64,000 bases of DNA. Origin: Micavibrio sp. UBA5572. GTDB lineage: Bacteria; Pseudomonadota; Alphaproteobacteria; Micavibrionales; Micavibrionaceae. Below, in pieces: positions 1 to 7,671 of this stretch. Within the stretch, counting starts at the first letter, position 1; each line of letters opens with the position of its first letter. The translations under genes were made by a program, and so were the position numbers. The stretch is from contig DIMG01000029.1 of assembly GCA_002425415.1 (NCBI GenBank), forward strand, positions 62,001 through 126,000, read 5' to 3'. Under the pieces are notes generated by a model. The model made no database searches. It was not told the origin of the DNA and saw only the letters and a program-made list of their open reading frames with translations.

Positions 1-1
1 A

Positions 2-2509
2 ATTGTTGAGTCTCCGGCTAAAGCCAAGACAATCAATAAATATCTGGGTAATGACTATTATGTTTTGGCCTCCTTCGGTCATGTTCGTGATCTGGTTGCA
101 AAAGACGGTGCTGTGAACCCCGAAGATGATTTTTCGATGCGATGGGAATTATCCGACCGCGCGGCCAAAACCATCAAAGATATTTCTGCTGCGGTTAAAG
201 ATGCCAACACTGTTTATCTATGTACTGACCCCGATCGTGAGGGAGAAGCTATTTCATGGCATATCCAGCAAATTCTGGAGGAAAAAAAATTACTGGTTGG
301 AAAACAAGTCCGGCGCGTGACGTTTAACGAGATCACCAAAAACGCGATCAAAGCTGCATTCGACAAACCCCGCGAACTTGATAAACCGCTTATTGATGCT
401 TATCTGGCGCGGCGTGCGCTTGACTTTCTGGTTGGTTTTACGCTCTCTCCCGTTTTATGGCGCAAACTCCCGGGCTCTAAATCAGCAGGTCGGGTTCAAT
501 CTGTCGCCTTGCGTTTGATTTGCGAACGCGAGTCAGAAATTGAAGCGTTTAATGCGCAGGAATACTGGTCGATCCATGCGCGGATGCAGACAGAAGACGG
601 CGCAACCTTTATGGCGCGTCTTACCCATTTGGCAGGCAATAAACTCGACAAGCTTGATATTCCTTCCCAAGCCGATGCAGACGCTGCGGTTAAACGTATT
701 CTGAATAAAAAACTAGCCGTTCAAAAAGTCGAGAAGAAACAGGTTCGTCGCAATCCCTATCCGCCGTTCATTACATCTTCCCTGCAAATGGAAGCCTCTC
801 GGAAGTTAAGGTTATCTGCCAGCCAAACCATGCGTTTGGCACAGCAGCTTTATGAAGGTTTTGACATTGGCGGCGAAACGGTTGGTCTGATTACCTATAT
901 GCGTACCGATGGGATTACTTTGTCTGATGATGCGATTGCACAATGCCGCACACAAATTTCCAGTGATTACGGTCAAAAATATTTACCCGATGCGCCGCGT
1001 CTATATAAAAGCAAGGCTAAGAATGCACAAGAAGCGCATGAAGCCATTCGCCCCACAGATTTAAGTCGCCGTCCACAAGACATCGCCCGTTATCTGGATG
1101 ATCGTCAGGCCGCGCTTTATGAATTGATTTGGAAACGGACTCTCGCTTCACAAATGGAGAGTGCTGTTCTCGATCAGGTCAGTGCCGATTTATCCGATGG
1201 GACGGATGATGCCATTTTGCGGGCAACTGGTTCTGTGATTGCTTTTGACGGCTTTCTTACTCTTTATAAAGAAGATGAAGATGACGAACCGATTGATGGG
1301 GCAGAAAACGAGGAAACCCGTTTGCTTCCGCCCCTCAAGGAAGGTATGCCGCTTCGCACGCAAGATGTTTTGCCGGAACAGCATTTTACCCAGCCCCCGC
1401 CACGATATTCCGAGGCTTCTCTGGTTAAAAAGCTTGAAGAAAAAGGCATTGGTCGTCCATCAACTTACGCGTCGATTATTCAAGTTCTACAAGACAGAAA
1501 TTATGTGACGCTTGATAAACGACGTTTCACCCCCGAAGATCGCGGTCGGTTGGTCACGACTTTCTTGAAAAAATTCTTCGAAAAATATGTCGATTACGAT
1601 TTTACAGCCAATCTTGAAGACGAATTGGATGCCATTTCCAGCGGGCAAGTTTTCTGGAAGGAAGCTTTGCGTCAATTCTGGGGTGGATTTAAAACTGCCA
1701 TTGACGGAACAAAAGACCTAACCATTACGTTGGTTCTTGATGCGTTGGATGAAGAGCTTGGCCCTCACTTTTTCCCTGTATCCGAAGAAAATCCTGATCC
1801 GCGCAAATGCCCCGCGTGCGAAGCCGGACGATTATCTCTTAAGGTCGGGAAATATGGTGCTTTTATCGGATGTTCTCAATACCCTGACTGTAAACACACA
1901 CGGCCTTTGGTTGTGCAAAGCGGCGATGCTCTGGATGAAGCCAATTCGGGGGCCGCGCTTGGCAACGAGCCAAAAATTTTGGGCAATGATCCCGGAACAG
2001 GGCGGACAATTTCTATGCGCAAAGGCCCTTATGGCCCTTATGTCCAGATTGATTTACCTGAAGACAGTGTCGACAAAAAAGACAAGCCAAAACGTCAGGG
2101 AATTCCTCGGAATTTGCCATTAGATCAAGTGACTTTGGAAGCAGCACTCAAGCTTTTGTCTTTACCCCGTTTGATCGGATTGCATCCTGAGACAGGTGAG
2201 AAGATGGAAGCCGGTATCGGGCGGTTTGGCCCTTACATCAAATATATGAGCCGATTTAAATCCATTCCCAAAGACGATGATGTCCTGACCATCGGTATGA
2301 ACCGCGCTGTCGAGTTATGTTCCCAAATCGGCGAGAAAAAAGTTCGTCCGACCAAAAAAACAGCCGAGAAAAAAACTGTGGCGAAAAAAACAACCACCAA
2401 GAAAGCTCCTGCTAAAAAGGCTATTACAAAAAAAGCTCCGGCCAAAAAAACCACAGCGGTCAAAAAAGCAGCTCCCAAAAAGGGAACTGCTAAAAAATCC
2501 GAAGAGTAA
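2..2509 (+). CDS. topA: DNA topoisomerase I (5' end outside window)
   Basis: Type IA topoisomerase that relaxes negative supercoils through a covalent tyrosine-DNA intermediate. The frame is open from the first bases and reads IVESPAKAKTINKYLG, the start of the TOPRIM domain, so only a few N-terminal residues are missing. The active-site tyrosine lies in LITYMRTDG (codon 896-898). A four-cysteine zinc ribbon follows (CPAC...CSQYPDC, about nt 1808-1895), then two TopA C-terminal repeats (GPYGPYVQI and FGPYIKY). The protein ends in a lysine/alanine-rich tail from about nt 2335, built of KKA/KKT units and probably a DNA-binding extension. The TTG at 65 is internal. It converges on the flagellin gene, 12 bp away, with no terminator hairpin between them. 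Identity is very secure. Confidence 0.97.
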   Translation: MVESPAKAKTINKYLGNDYYVLASFGHVRDLVAKDGAVNPEDDFSMRWELSDRAAKTIKDISAAVKDANTVYLCTDPDREGEAISWHIQQILEEKKLLVGKQVRRVTFNEITKNAIKAAFDKPRELDKPLIDAYLARRALDFLVGFTLSPVLWRKLPGSKSAGRVQSVALRLICERESEIEAFNAQEYWSIHARMQTEDGATFMARLTHLAGNKLDKLDIPSQADADAAVKRILNKKLAVQKVEKKQVRRNPYPPFITSSLQMEASRKLRLSASQTMRLAQQLYEGFDIGGETVGLITYMRTDGITLSDDAIAQCRTQISSDYGQKYLPDAPRLYKSKAKNAQEAHEAIRPTDLSRRPQDIARYLDDRQAALYELIWKRTLASQMESAVLDQVSADLSDGTDDAILRATGSVIAFDGFLTLYKEDEDDEPIDGAENEETRLLPPLKEGMPLRTQDVLPEQHFTQPPPRYSEASLVKKLEEKGIGRPSTYASIIQVLQDRNYVTLDKRRFTPEDRGRLVTTFLKKFFEKYVDYDFTANLEDELDAISSGQVFWKEALRQFWGGFKTAIDGTKDLTITLVLDALDEELGPHFFPVSEENPDPRKCPACEAGRLSLKVGKYGAFIGCSQYPDCKHTRPLVVQSGDALDEANSGAALGNEPKILGNDPGTGRTISMRKGPYGPYVQIDLPEDSVDKKDKPKRQGIPRNLPLDQVTLEAALKLLSLPRLIGLHPETGEKMEAGIGRFGPYIKYMSRFKSIPKDDDVLTIGMNRAVELCSQIGEKKVRPTKKTAEKKTVAKKTTTKKAPAKKAITKKAPAKKTTAVKKAAPKKGTAKKSEE

Positions 2510-2521
2510 GGTTTTATTATT

Positions 2522-3358
2522 CTAGCGCACCAATTGCAGCAAAGAAGAGGACATTCTCTTGCCTTGAGCTGCAGATGCGATGGATAAATCCGTCAGAAGT
2601 TTTGAATTGGTAAAATCGGTTTGGGCTTTTCCAATGTCTGCGTCTTGCAATGCAGACTGCGCCGCTATCGTGTTTTCAATTTCCGTGTCGACAACATCGC
2701 CCCGTGTTGAAAATCCCAACTGAAGCGATCCGACTTGAGATCTAAAACTCGACAAATTATTGATTGCTGTATCCAGTTCATTTGATGTTGATGCGGCCGA
2801 CCCTTGTGTTGACAATGCGTTCGGGTTTGCGCCAAAACCTGCGGTTAATCCCAAACCTGCAGACGACAAATCAACAGATGACAAATCTACGTTTAAAGTA
2901 TCGGTTGCCGATGATCCCGATTGGAAATTTTGGTTGAATGATCCATTCACCAAGTTTTGTCCGTTAAAATTAGTCGTTGTGCCAAGGTTATTCAATTCAC
3001 CCAACAGACTTTGATATTCCTGATTGATCGCCGTTTGAGCACTGGGATCAAGAGATCCAGAATTGGCCTGCGTTGCCAAGGATTTCATACGCCCGAGAAT
3101 ATTTCCCGCCTGTTCCAATGCGCCATCTGCCGTTTGCAGCAAGGCTGTCCCTTGTACTAAATTGGTTGCGGATTGTTTGAGCGAAGAAACATCTGAAGAT
3201 AAAATTGTTGCGATTGCAAGGCTCGCTGCATCATCCGATGCTTTGTTAATTTTTTTGCCACTCGCCAAAGCCGAGCCTGCGTTATGTTGTGCGCGGTCAT
3301 TACGATTAATTAAATTTGTTGAAGATATTCCGGCCGTTGAATTGTATACGGAAACCAT
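2522..3358 (-). CDS. Flagellin
   Basis: Structural subunit of the flagellar filament, 278 residues, a usual length for alphaproteobacterial flagellins with little variable domain. The N-terminal D0/D1 helix has the expected core (LASGKKINKASDDAASLAIA) and the C-terminal D0/D1 region ends in SAAQGKRMSSSLLQLVR; the centre is a short Ser/Asn/Gly-rich segment. ATG 3358 is preceded by AGGTAAGG. No other structural flagellar gene and no flaF/flbT regulator lies nearby, so it is a detached filament gene. A weak sigma-54-like site sits about 105 bp upstream. It could be one of several paralogous flagellins. No chaperone is visible. Confidence 0.93.
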   Translation of the reverse strand: MVSVYNSTAGISSTNLINRNDRAQHNAGSALASGKKINKASDDAASLAIATILSSDVSSLKQSATNLVQGTALLQTADGALEQAGNILGRMKSLATQANSGSLDPSAQTAINQEYQSLLGELNNLGTTTNFNGQNLVNGSFNQNFQSGSSATDTLNVDLSSVDLSSAGLGLTAGFGANPNALSTQGSAASTSNELDTAINNLSSFRSQVGSLQLGFSTRGDVVDTEIENTIAAQSALQDADIGKAQTDFTNSKLLTDLSIASAAQGKRMSSSLLQLVR

Positions 3359-3463
3359 ACCCTTACCTGCTCCATTCCATGATTTTTCTGCTCTTTTCCG
3401 AACAGGTCAAAATCAGATTTGCGGAGCCTTTCTGGCTTCGTTATTTACCCATAATCATTGTAG

Positions 3464-3479
3464 CACAAGGTCATTGCCA
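3464..3479 (-). promoter_or_regulatory. Possible sigma-54-like promoter of flagellin
   Basis: On the minus strand this reads TGGCAATGACCTTGTG, close to the -24/-12 consensus TGGCAC-N5-TTGC, but the -12 dinucleotide is GT instead of GC. Flagellin genes in Caulobacter-type bacteria often use sigma-54. The site is about 105 bp before the flagellin ATG. The match is imperfect and the call is tentative. Confidence 0.3.
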
Positions 3480-3556
3480 GAGTCTTAAGGATTTTATTGA
3501 TTTTAAAACAATGAGTTATACCATAACTTGCGCTTTTTGGTCTGTTCGGTTAAAAA

Positions 3557-4243
3557 ATGGCCATGACAATAGACCCGACACCCACCATGGGAAACCGTAT
3601 GATTTTGCCCCTCCCCACAGAGGCCAACGGCAAGATGTTGCTTCATTCCTGTTGTGCGCCGTGTTCGGGTGAAGTCATCGAAGCGATGGCGGCATCTGGC
3701 ATTGATATAACCATTTATTTTTACAATCCGAATATTCATCCGCGCGAAGAATATGATTTACGCAAGGAAGAAAATATTCGTTATGCCGAAAAACTCGGCC
3801 TGCCGTTTATTGATGCCGATTATGATTCATCGAATTGGTTCGAGCGGGTGCGCGGTTTGGAATGGGAACCCGAAAAAGGCAAGCGTTGTACCGAATGTTT
3901 TGACATGCGGTTTGAACGGACTGCGCTTTATGCTTTTGAACATGGCTTTCCGATGTTCACATCCTGTCTGGGCATTTCCCGATGGAAAGATTTTAACCAA
4001 ATCAACGGATGCGGAAATCGTGCCGCAGACCGTTATGACGGTATCTCCTATTGGGATTTTAACTGGCGTAAAAATGGTGGATCAAAACGTATGCTCGATA
4101 TTTCAAAGCGCGAGAATTTTTACCAGCAAGAATATTGCGGTTGTGTTTATTCCCTAAGAGACACCAATAAATGGCGGATGTCCAAAGGCCGTGAGAAAAT
4201 CGAACTGGGTGTGCATTATTACGGGACAGAGACTGAGGTCTGA
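3557..4243 (+). CDS. queH: Epoxyqueuosine reductase QueH
   Basis: Catalyses the last step of queuosine synthesis in tRNA, reduction of epoxyqueuosine to queuosine; QueH is the non-cobalamin alternative to QueG. The DUF208 motifs are all present: HSCCAPCSG (Cys 32, 33, 36), FYNPNIHPREEY, CTEC (Cys 111, 114) and CGC (Cys 194, 196), the cysteines that hold a [4Fe-4S] cluster and an adjacent iron in the family. Length of 228 is usual. The start is uncertain: no clear ribosome binding site precedes ATG 3557, and ATGs at 3563 and 3587 are alternatives. It ends 1 bp from the convergent ABC-F gene. No other queuosine gene is in the window. Confidence 0.93.
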   Translation: MAMTIDPTPTMGNRMILPLPTEANGKMLLHSCCAPCSGEVIEAMAASGIDITIYFYNPNIHPREEYDLRKEENIRYAEKLGLPFIDADYDSSNWFERVRGLEWEPEKGKRCTECFDMRFERTALYAFEHGFPMFTSCLGISRWKDFNQINGCGNRAADRYDGISYWDFNWRKNGGSKRMLDISKRENFYQQEYCGCVYSLRDTNKWRMSKGREKIELGVHYYGTETEV

Positions 4244-4244
4244 T

Positions 4245-6125
4245 TTACGCCACCTGCGCTTCTAGCCAAATTTCTTCCTGTTGTTCTAAAGCTGCAATGA
4301 CGCGGTCATATTCAGCCTTAACCGTGGTTGATTTGGAAACATCCAGATAAAAATCAGGCGTTAGCATTGCGGATTCCAATGTTTCTTTCTCTTTTGTCAG
4401 GCGTTCGATTTCTTTTTCTGCCTTTTCAGCTTTCTTTTTCAATTCACTAAGATTTTTGGGCGAAATATCGGCTTTAGGAGATGTGTCATTTACCACAGAT
4501 GATTTGGATTCTTTCTGAGCCGCTTTCTTTTCAGCCGCGCGTTCTTCGCGGCGCGATTGAATAGTATAGTTGCGGTAGTCTTCGAGATCACCATCAAAAT
4601 TGACGCATTTTCCGTCTTTCACCAATAACAGGCGGTCGGCCACACGTTCAACCATATTGGGGTCGTGGCTGACAATCACCACCGCGCCTTCGTAATTGTT
4701 GAGTGCCTGAACCAGAGCTTCACGCGCATCAATGTCCAAGTGGTTGGTCGGTTCATCAAGCAAGAGCATGTGGGGCGCATCAAAGCTCATCAACGCAAAC
4801 AGCAAACGGGCTTTTTCTCCACCGCTGAGTGCCGAGATTTTATTATCGGCCAAGTCCCGCGGAAAACCAAATGCGCCGAGTTTCGCGCGGACTTTATGTT
4901 CCGGCACATCGGTTGCCGATTTTTGCATGAGGCGCAGCATTTCCAAAAACGGAGTGCTATCCATGTCCAGTTCATCGGTTTGGTGTTGCGAGAAATATCC
5001 GATGCGCAATTTTCCCGAACGGAATAATTCACCCGACATCACATCGAGTTTTCCGGCAATCAATTTCATCATGGTTGATTTGCCGTTGCCGTTTGCGCCG
5101 AGCAATGCAATACGGTCTTCATGATCGATGCTTTCATATACGCCGCGCAAAATCGGTTTGCCTTCGGCATATCCGACATCGGCTTTTTGAATCGAAATCA
5201 TCGGTGACGGAATTTTTTCTGGATTGGGAAAGTTAAATTTAATCGCGCGATCAGCAATGACAGCATCCACCAAATCCATTCTTTCCATGGCTTTCATGCG
5301 ACTTTGTGCCTGTGCTGCCTTACTGGCCTTGGCTTTAAAGCGATCAATAAAGACCTGCATATGGGCGCGTTCAGTTTGTTGCTTTTCAAACATTTTTTGT
5401 TGAAGTCCGGTGCGCAGAGCGCGTTCTTTTTCAAATGCGTCATAATTTCCACCAAACATTGTCAATTTCTGGCGGTCAACATGAATGATATGGTCAACGC
5501 ATTTGTTGAGCAATTCTCGGTCGTGCGAGATCACCATCAAGGTATGCGGGTAAGAAAGTAAATAATTTTCCAGCCACATGATGGCTTCTAAATCCAGGTG
5601 GTTGGTCGGTTCATCGAGCAACAGAAAATCAGGTTCGACAAATAAAACCGAAGCCAACATTACTCGCATTTGCCACCCGCCACTGAACGATGAAAACGGT
5701 TCATTCAATTGGGATTCTTTAAAACCCAACCCCGTTAACAATGTGGCCGCTTTGGCGGGGGCGGAATAAGCATCCATATCAGCCAAGGCTTGATAAATAT
5801 CGGCAATCTTATTCGGGTCAGTTTCGGTTTCGGCATCGTGCCAAAGTTTGGCCATTTCGGTATTAGCGGCCAGCACTACATCGATCAAGGCATCGTCGGT
5901 TTCCGGAATATCTTGCCGCACCATGGCCAATTTTTGATTGGTGGACAGGCTGATCCCGCCGCCGTCACTCGGCAAATCCCCCGTAATGAGCTTAAACAGC
6001 GTAGATTTTCCTGCCCCGTTCAGACCCACCACGCCCACGCGCCAGCCATCTGTGACGTTGATACTGCAATCATCCAGAATGATACGGGCACCAATGCGAT
6101 AGGTCAGGTTGGAAATGGTCAGCAT
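4245..6125 (-). CDS. ABC-F family ATPase (YheS/Uup-like)
   Basis: Soluble twin-cassette ATPase of the ABC-F family, whose studied members act on the ribosome (translation factors and ribosome protection) and have no membrane domain. Two complete ABC cassettes are visible: Walker A GLNGAGKST, signature FSGGWQ, Walker B LLLDEPTNHLD; then GANGNGKST, LSGGEKAR, LLLDEPTNHLD. An inter-domain linker and a charged C-terminal coiled coil (AELKKKAEKAEKEIERLTK) complete the fold in 626 residues. The C-terminal coiled coil favours the YheS/Uup branches over EttA, but I cannot separate these by eye. It is transcribed alone, divergent from the pentein gene. Confidence 0.93.
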   Translation of the reverse strand: MLTISNLTYRIGARIILDDCSINVTDGWRVGVVGLNGAGKSTLFKLITGDLPSDGGGISLSTNQKLAMVRQDIPETDDALIDVVLAANTEMAKLWHDAETETDPNKIADIYQALADMDAYSAPAKAATLLTGLGFKESQLNEPFSSFSGGWQMRVMLASVLFVEPDFLLLDEPTNHLDLEAIMWLENYLLSYPHTLMVISHDRELLNKCVDHIIHVDRQKLTMFGGNYDAFEKERALRTGLQQKMFEKQQTERAHMQVFIDRFKAKASKAAQAQSRMKAMERMDLVDAVIADRAIKFNFPNPEKIPSPMISIQKADVGYAEGKPILRGVYESIDHEDRIALLGANGNGKSTMMKLIAGKLDVMSGELFRSGKLRIGYFSQHQTDELDMDSTPFLEMLRLMQKSATDVPEHKVRAKLGAFGFPRDLADNKISALSGGEKARLLFALMSFDAPHMLLLDEPTNHLDIDAREALVQALNNYEGAVVIVSHDPNMVERVADRLLLVKDGKCVNFDGDLEDYRNYTIQSRREERAAEKKAAQKESKSSVVNDTSPKADISPKNLSELKKKAEKAEKEIERLTKEKETLESAMLTPDFYLDVSKSTTVKAEYDRVIAALEQQEEIWLEAQVA

Positions 6126-6217
6126 AATCTCTCTTTTCGGTTGGGGGTTTTATGCCACACAAACCCCCGCCAGGGGAAGGGAAAAGCCTGTACGCAGCGG
6201 ATATGTACGAAAATTAA

Positions 6218-6246
6218 TTGACATAAGTATTAATGGTGTGTATTTT
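6218..6246 (+). promoter_or_regulatory. Sigma-70 promoter of the pentein gene
   Basis: A perfect -35 TTGACA (6218-6223), a 17-bp spacer and a -10 TATTTT (6241-6246) lie 23 bp before the start codon at 6270. A transcript would begin near 6253, leaving a very short leader. This is one of the best consensus promoters in the window. Confidence 0.6.
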
Positions 6247-6269
6247 TTGTAAAAACACATGGCGAGATA

Positions 6270-7463
6270 ATGCTCCAAAGAAATCCCCCCTCTCCTTTGC
6301 AACAAGCATATAATGCTTTCAATGATGCTTTAATCAAAGGTGGTCACCGATCTGTTATCAAAGATGGTCGAATCTATCCTGATATGGAGTTCATCCTATC
6401 TATGCGGGATGAATTTTTAAGACAATGTTCTCCAGATGAATACAAATTAAAACTCAAAGCCGCAGATAGATATGTCACGAGCATCAGCGATGTCACAGCT
6501 CCTATTATCACCACAACACAAGATGCGAGTGAGGTAAATACTGCTCTATTGATGACATGGCAAGGAAATGATCCCGCCGATTATATTCGATGGTTGGGAA
6601 TTCGTGAGAGCTTCAAAGCCAGTGGAGTCCCCGTTGTTTCATGTCACACCACGTCCGATCGATCTGTTTGGATTCGCGATACGAATTTTGTTTTAGGAAG
6701 TACCGCCTTCATCCCTGACCCTCAAAGAAATTGCCAGTTGGATTATTCAATGAATGTAGATGGCACGATTCATGTTGACCAAATGAGCGATAATCTGGTT
6801 GTTGATCGCGTTGATGAGCACGCTGCTCTCCTAAAAAAACTTGGGCTCGATATTGTTCCTATGACCGGTATGTATTTTGAAGGTGCTGATTTGATGCCAG
6901 ATTCCCAAACAAACATTCTATTTTGGGGATATAATCACTTTTTGTATGAAGACGATCAAGAGCAGATGGCGACGGCAGTCACAAGAGCTATGGGTCAGCG
7001 TATTAAAATCCGTCCTGTTAAAATAAATTCTTCTGCACACCCACATCTAGATCTTGGAATATCACCTCAATTACCTAGCGGACATTTCTTGATTGATGGA
7101 TATATTGGCCATGATGATAATGATTTCAACAGCGGATATTGTGCTCTACATCGTGTTTTAAGAAACGAGCGAGTAATCACGTTGCCGCATCATCATTGTC
7201 GAAAGGATCTCGTAACAAACCTGACCGTTGTAGGTAGTACCGCCTTTATGACTTCTTGCTCAGCTGATTTAAGAAAGCGCTTAGAAGATTTGGGCAATAG
7301 TGTGAACGCTCCAGAAGAACAGCATTATCGTACCCCATCTAATTATTTGTATAACCCAGGTATCCTAAGACATATCGGCGGCCATTATGGAGGGGGAGTC
7401 CATTGCGTGACAAAAGAAATTCCTCTTGCTCTTGCAAAAAAGTATCTTTTTTCTCTCGAATAA
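6270..7463 (+). CDS. Pentein-fold guanidino-group hydrolase/transferase (ADI/DDAH-like)
   Basis: 397-residue protein with the ordered signature of the guanidino-group-modifying (pentein) superfamily, which includes arginine and agmatine deiminases, DDAH and amidinotransferases: WIRDTNFV (Arg136-Asp137), FEGAD (203-207), HLD (His259, Asp261) and a terminal GGGVHCVT with the presumed nucleophile Cys379. The order and spacing suit an active Cys-His-acid enzyme. Residues 1-75 form an extra, probably helical segment. The substrate cannot be read off; deimination of free arginine, agmatine or a methylarginine is possible. It is a single gene with its own promoter, lies between ABC-F and gyrA, and is visibly more AT-rich than both, which suggests horizontal acquisition. 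No arginine-catabolism genes accompany it. Confidence 0.75.
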   Translation: MLQRNPPSPLQQAYNAFNDALIKGGHRSVIKDGRIYPDMEFILSMRDEFLRQCSPDEYKLKLKAADRYVTSISDVTAPIITTTQDASEVNTALLMTWQGNDPADYIRWLGIRESFKASGVPVVSCHTTSDRSVWIRDTNFVLGSTAFIPDPQRNCQLDYSMNVDGTIHVDQMSDNLVVDRVDEHAALLKKLGLDIVPMTGMYFEGADLMPDSQTNILFWGYNHFLYEDDQEQMATAVTRAMGQRIKIRPVKINSSAHPHLDLGISPQLPSGHFLIDGYIGHDDNDFNSGYCALHRVLRNERVITLPHHHCRKDLVTNLTVVGSTAFMTSCSADLRKRLEDLGNSVNAPEEQHYRTPSNYLYNPGILRHIGGHYGGGVHCVTKEIPLALAKKYLFSLE

Positions 7464-7544
7464 TTTTTAGATAGATGTTTCTTTTAGCGATTTTTTCTGA
7501 CAAGTGATTTCCTGTTTTTCTACTGCAGAAGGAACTAATAATGA

Positions 7545-7580
7545 ACGAAGTTTCTTCGTCATGCTCCGATTTATTCGGAG
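7545..7580. other. Two tandem hairpins between the pentein gene and gyrA
   Basis: Within the 208 bp separating these convergent genes, ACGAAG-TTT-CTTCGT (7545-7559) is followed directly by CTCCGA-TTTAT-TCGGAG (7564-7580), with a short T-run at 7590-7594. They could form a bidirectional terminator, but neither hairpin is immediately followed by a U-tract. The rest of the gap shows nothing recognisable. Confidence 0.35.
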
Positions 7581-7671
7581 TCTCCATAGTTTTTAAATGG
7601 ATCACCCGAACGAGTCAGATGATAACGGGGTCTATGTTTGTGTAAGCAAAGAGACAACCTAAATCGTATAT

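Noticed and set aside
2510..2521. Terminator between topA and flagellin
   Set aside because: Only 12 bases separate the stops and they contain no stem.
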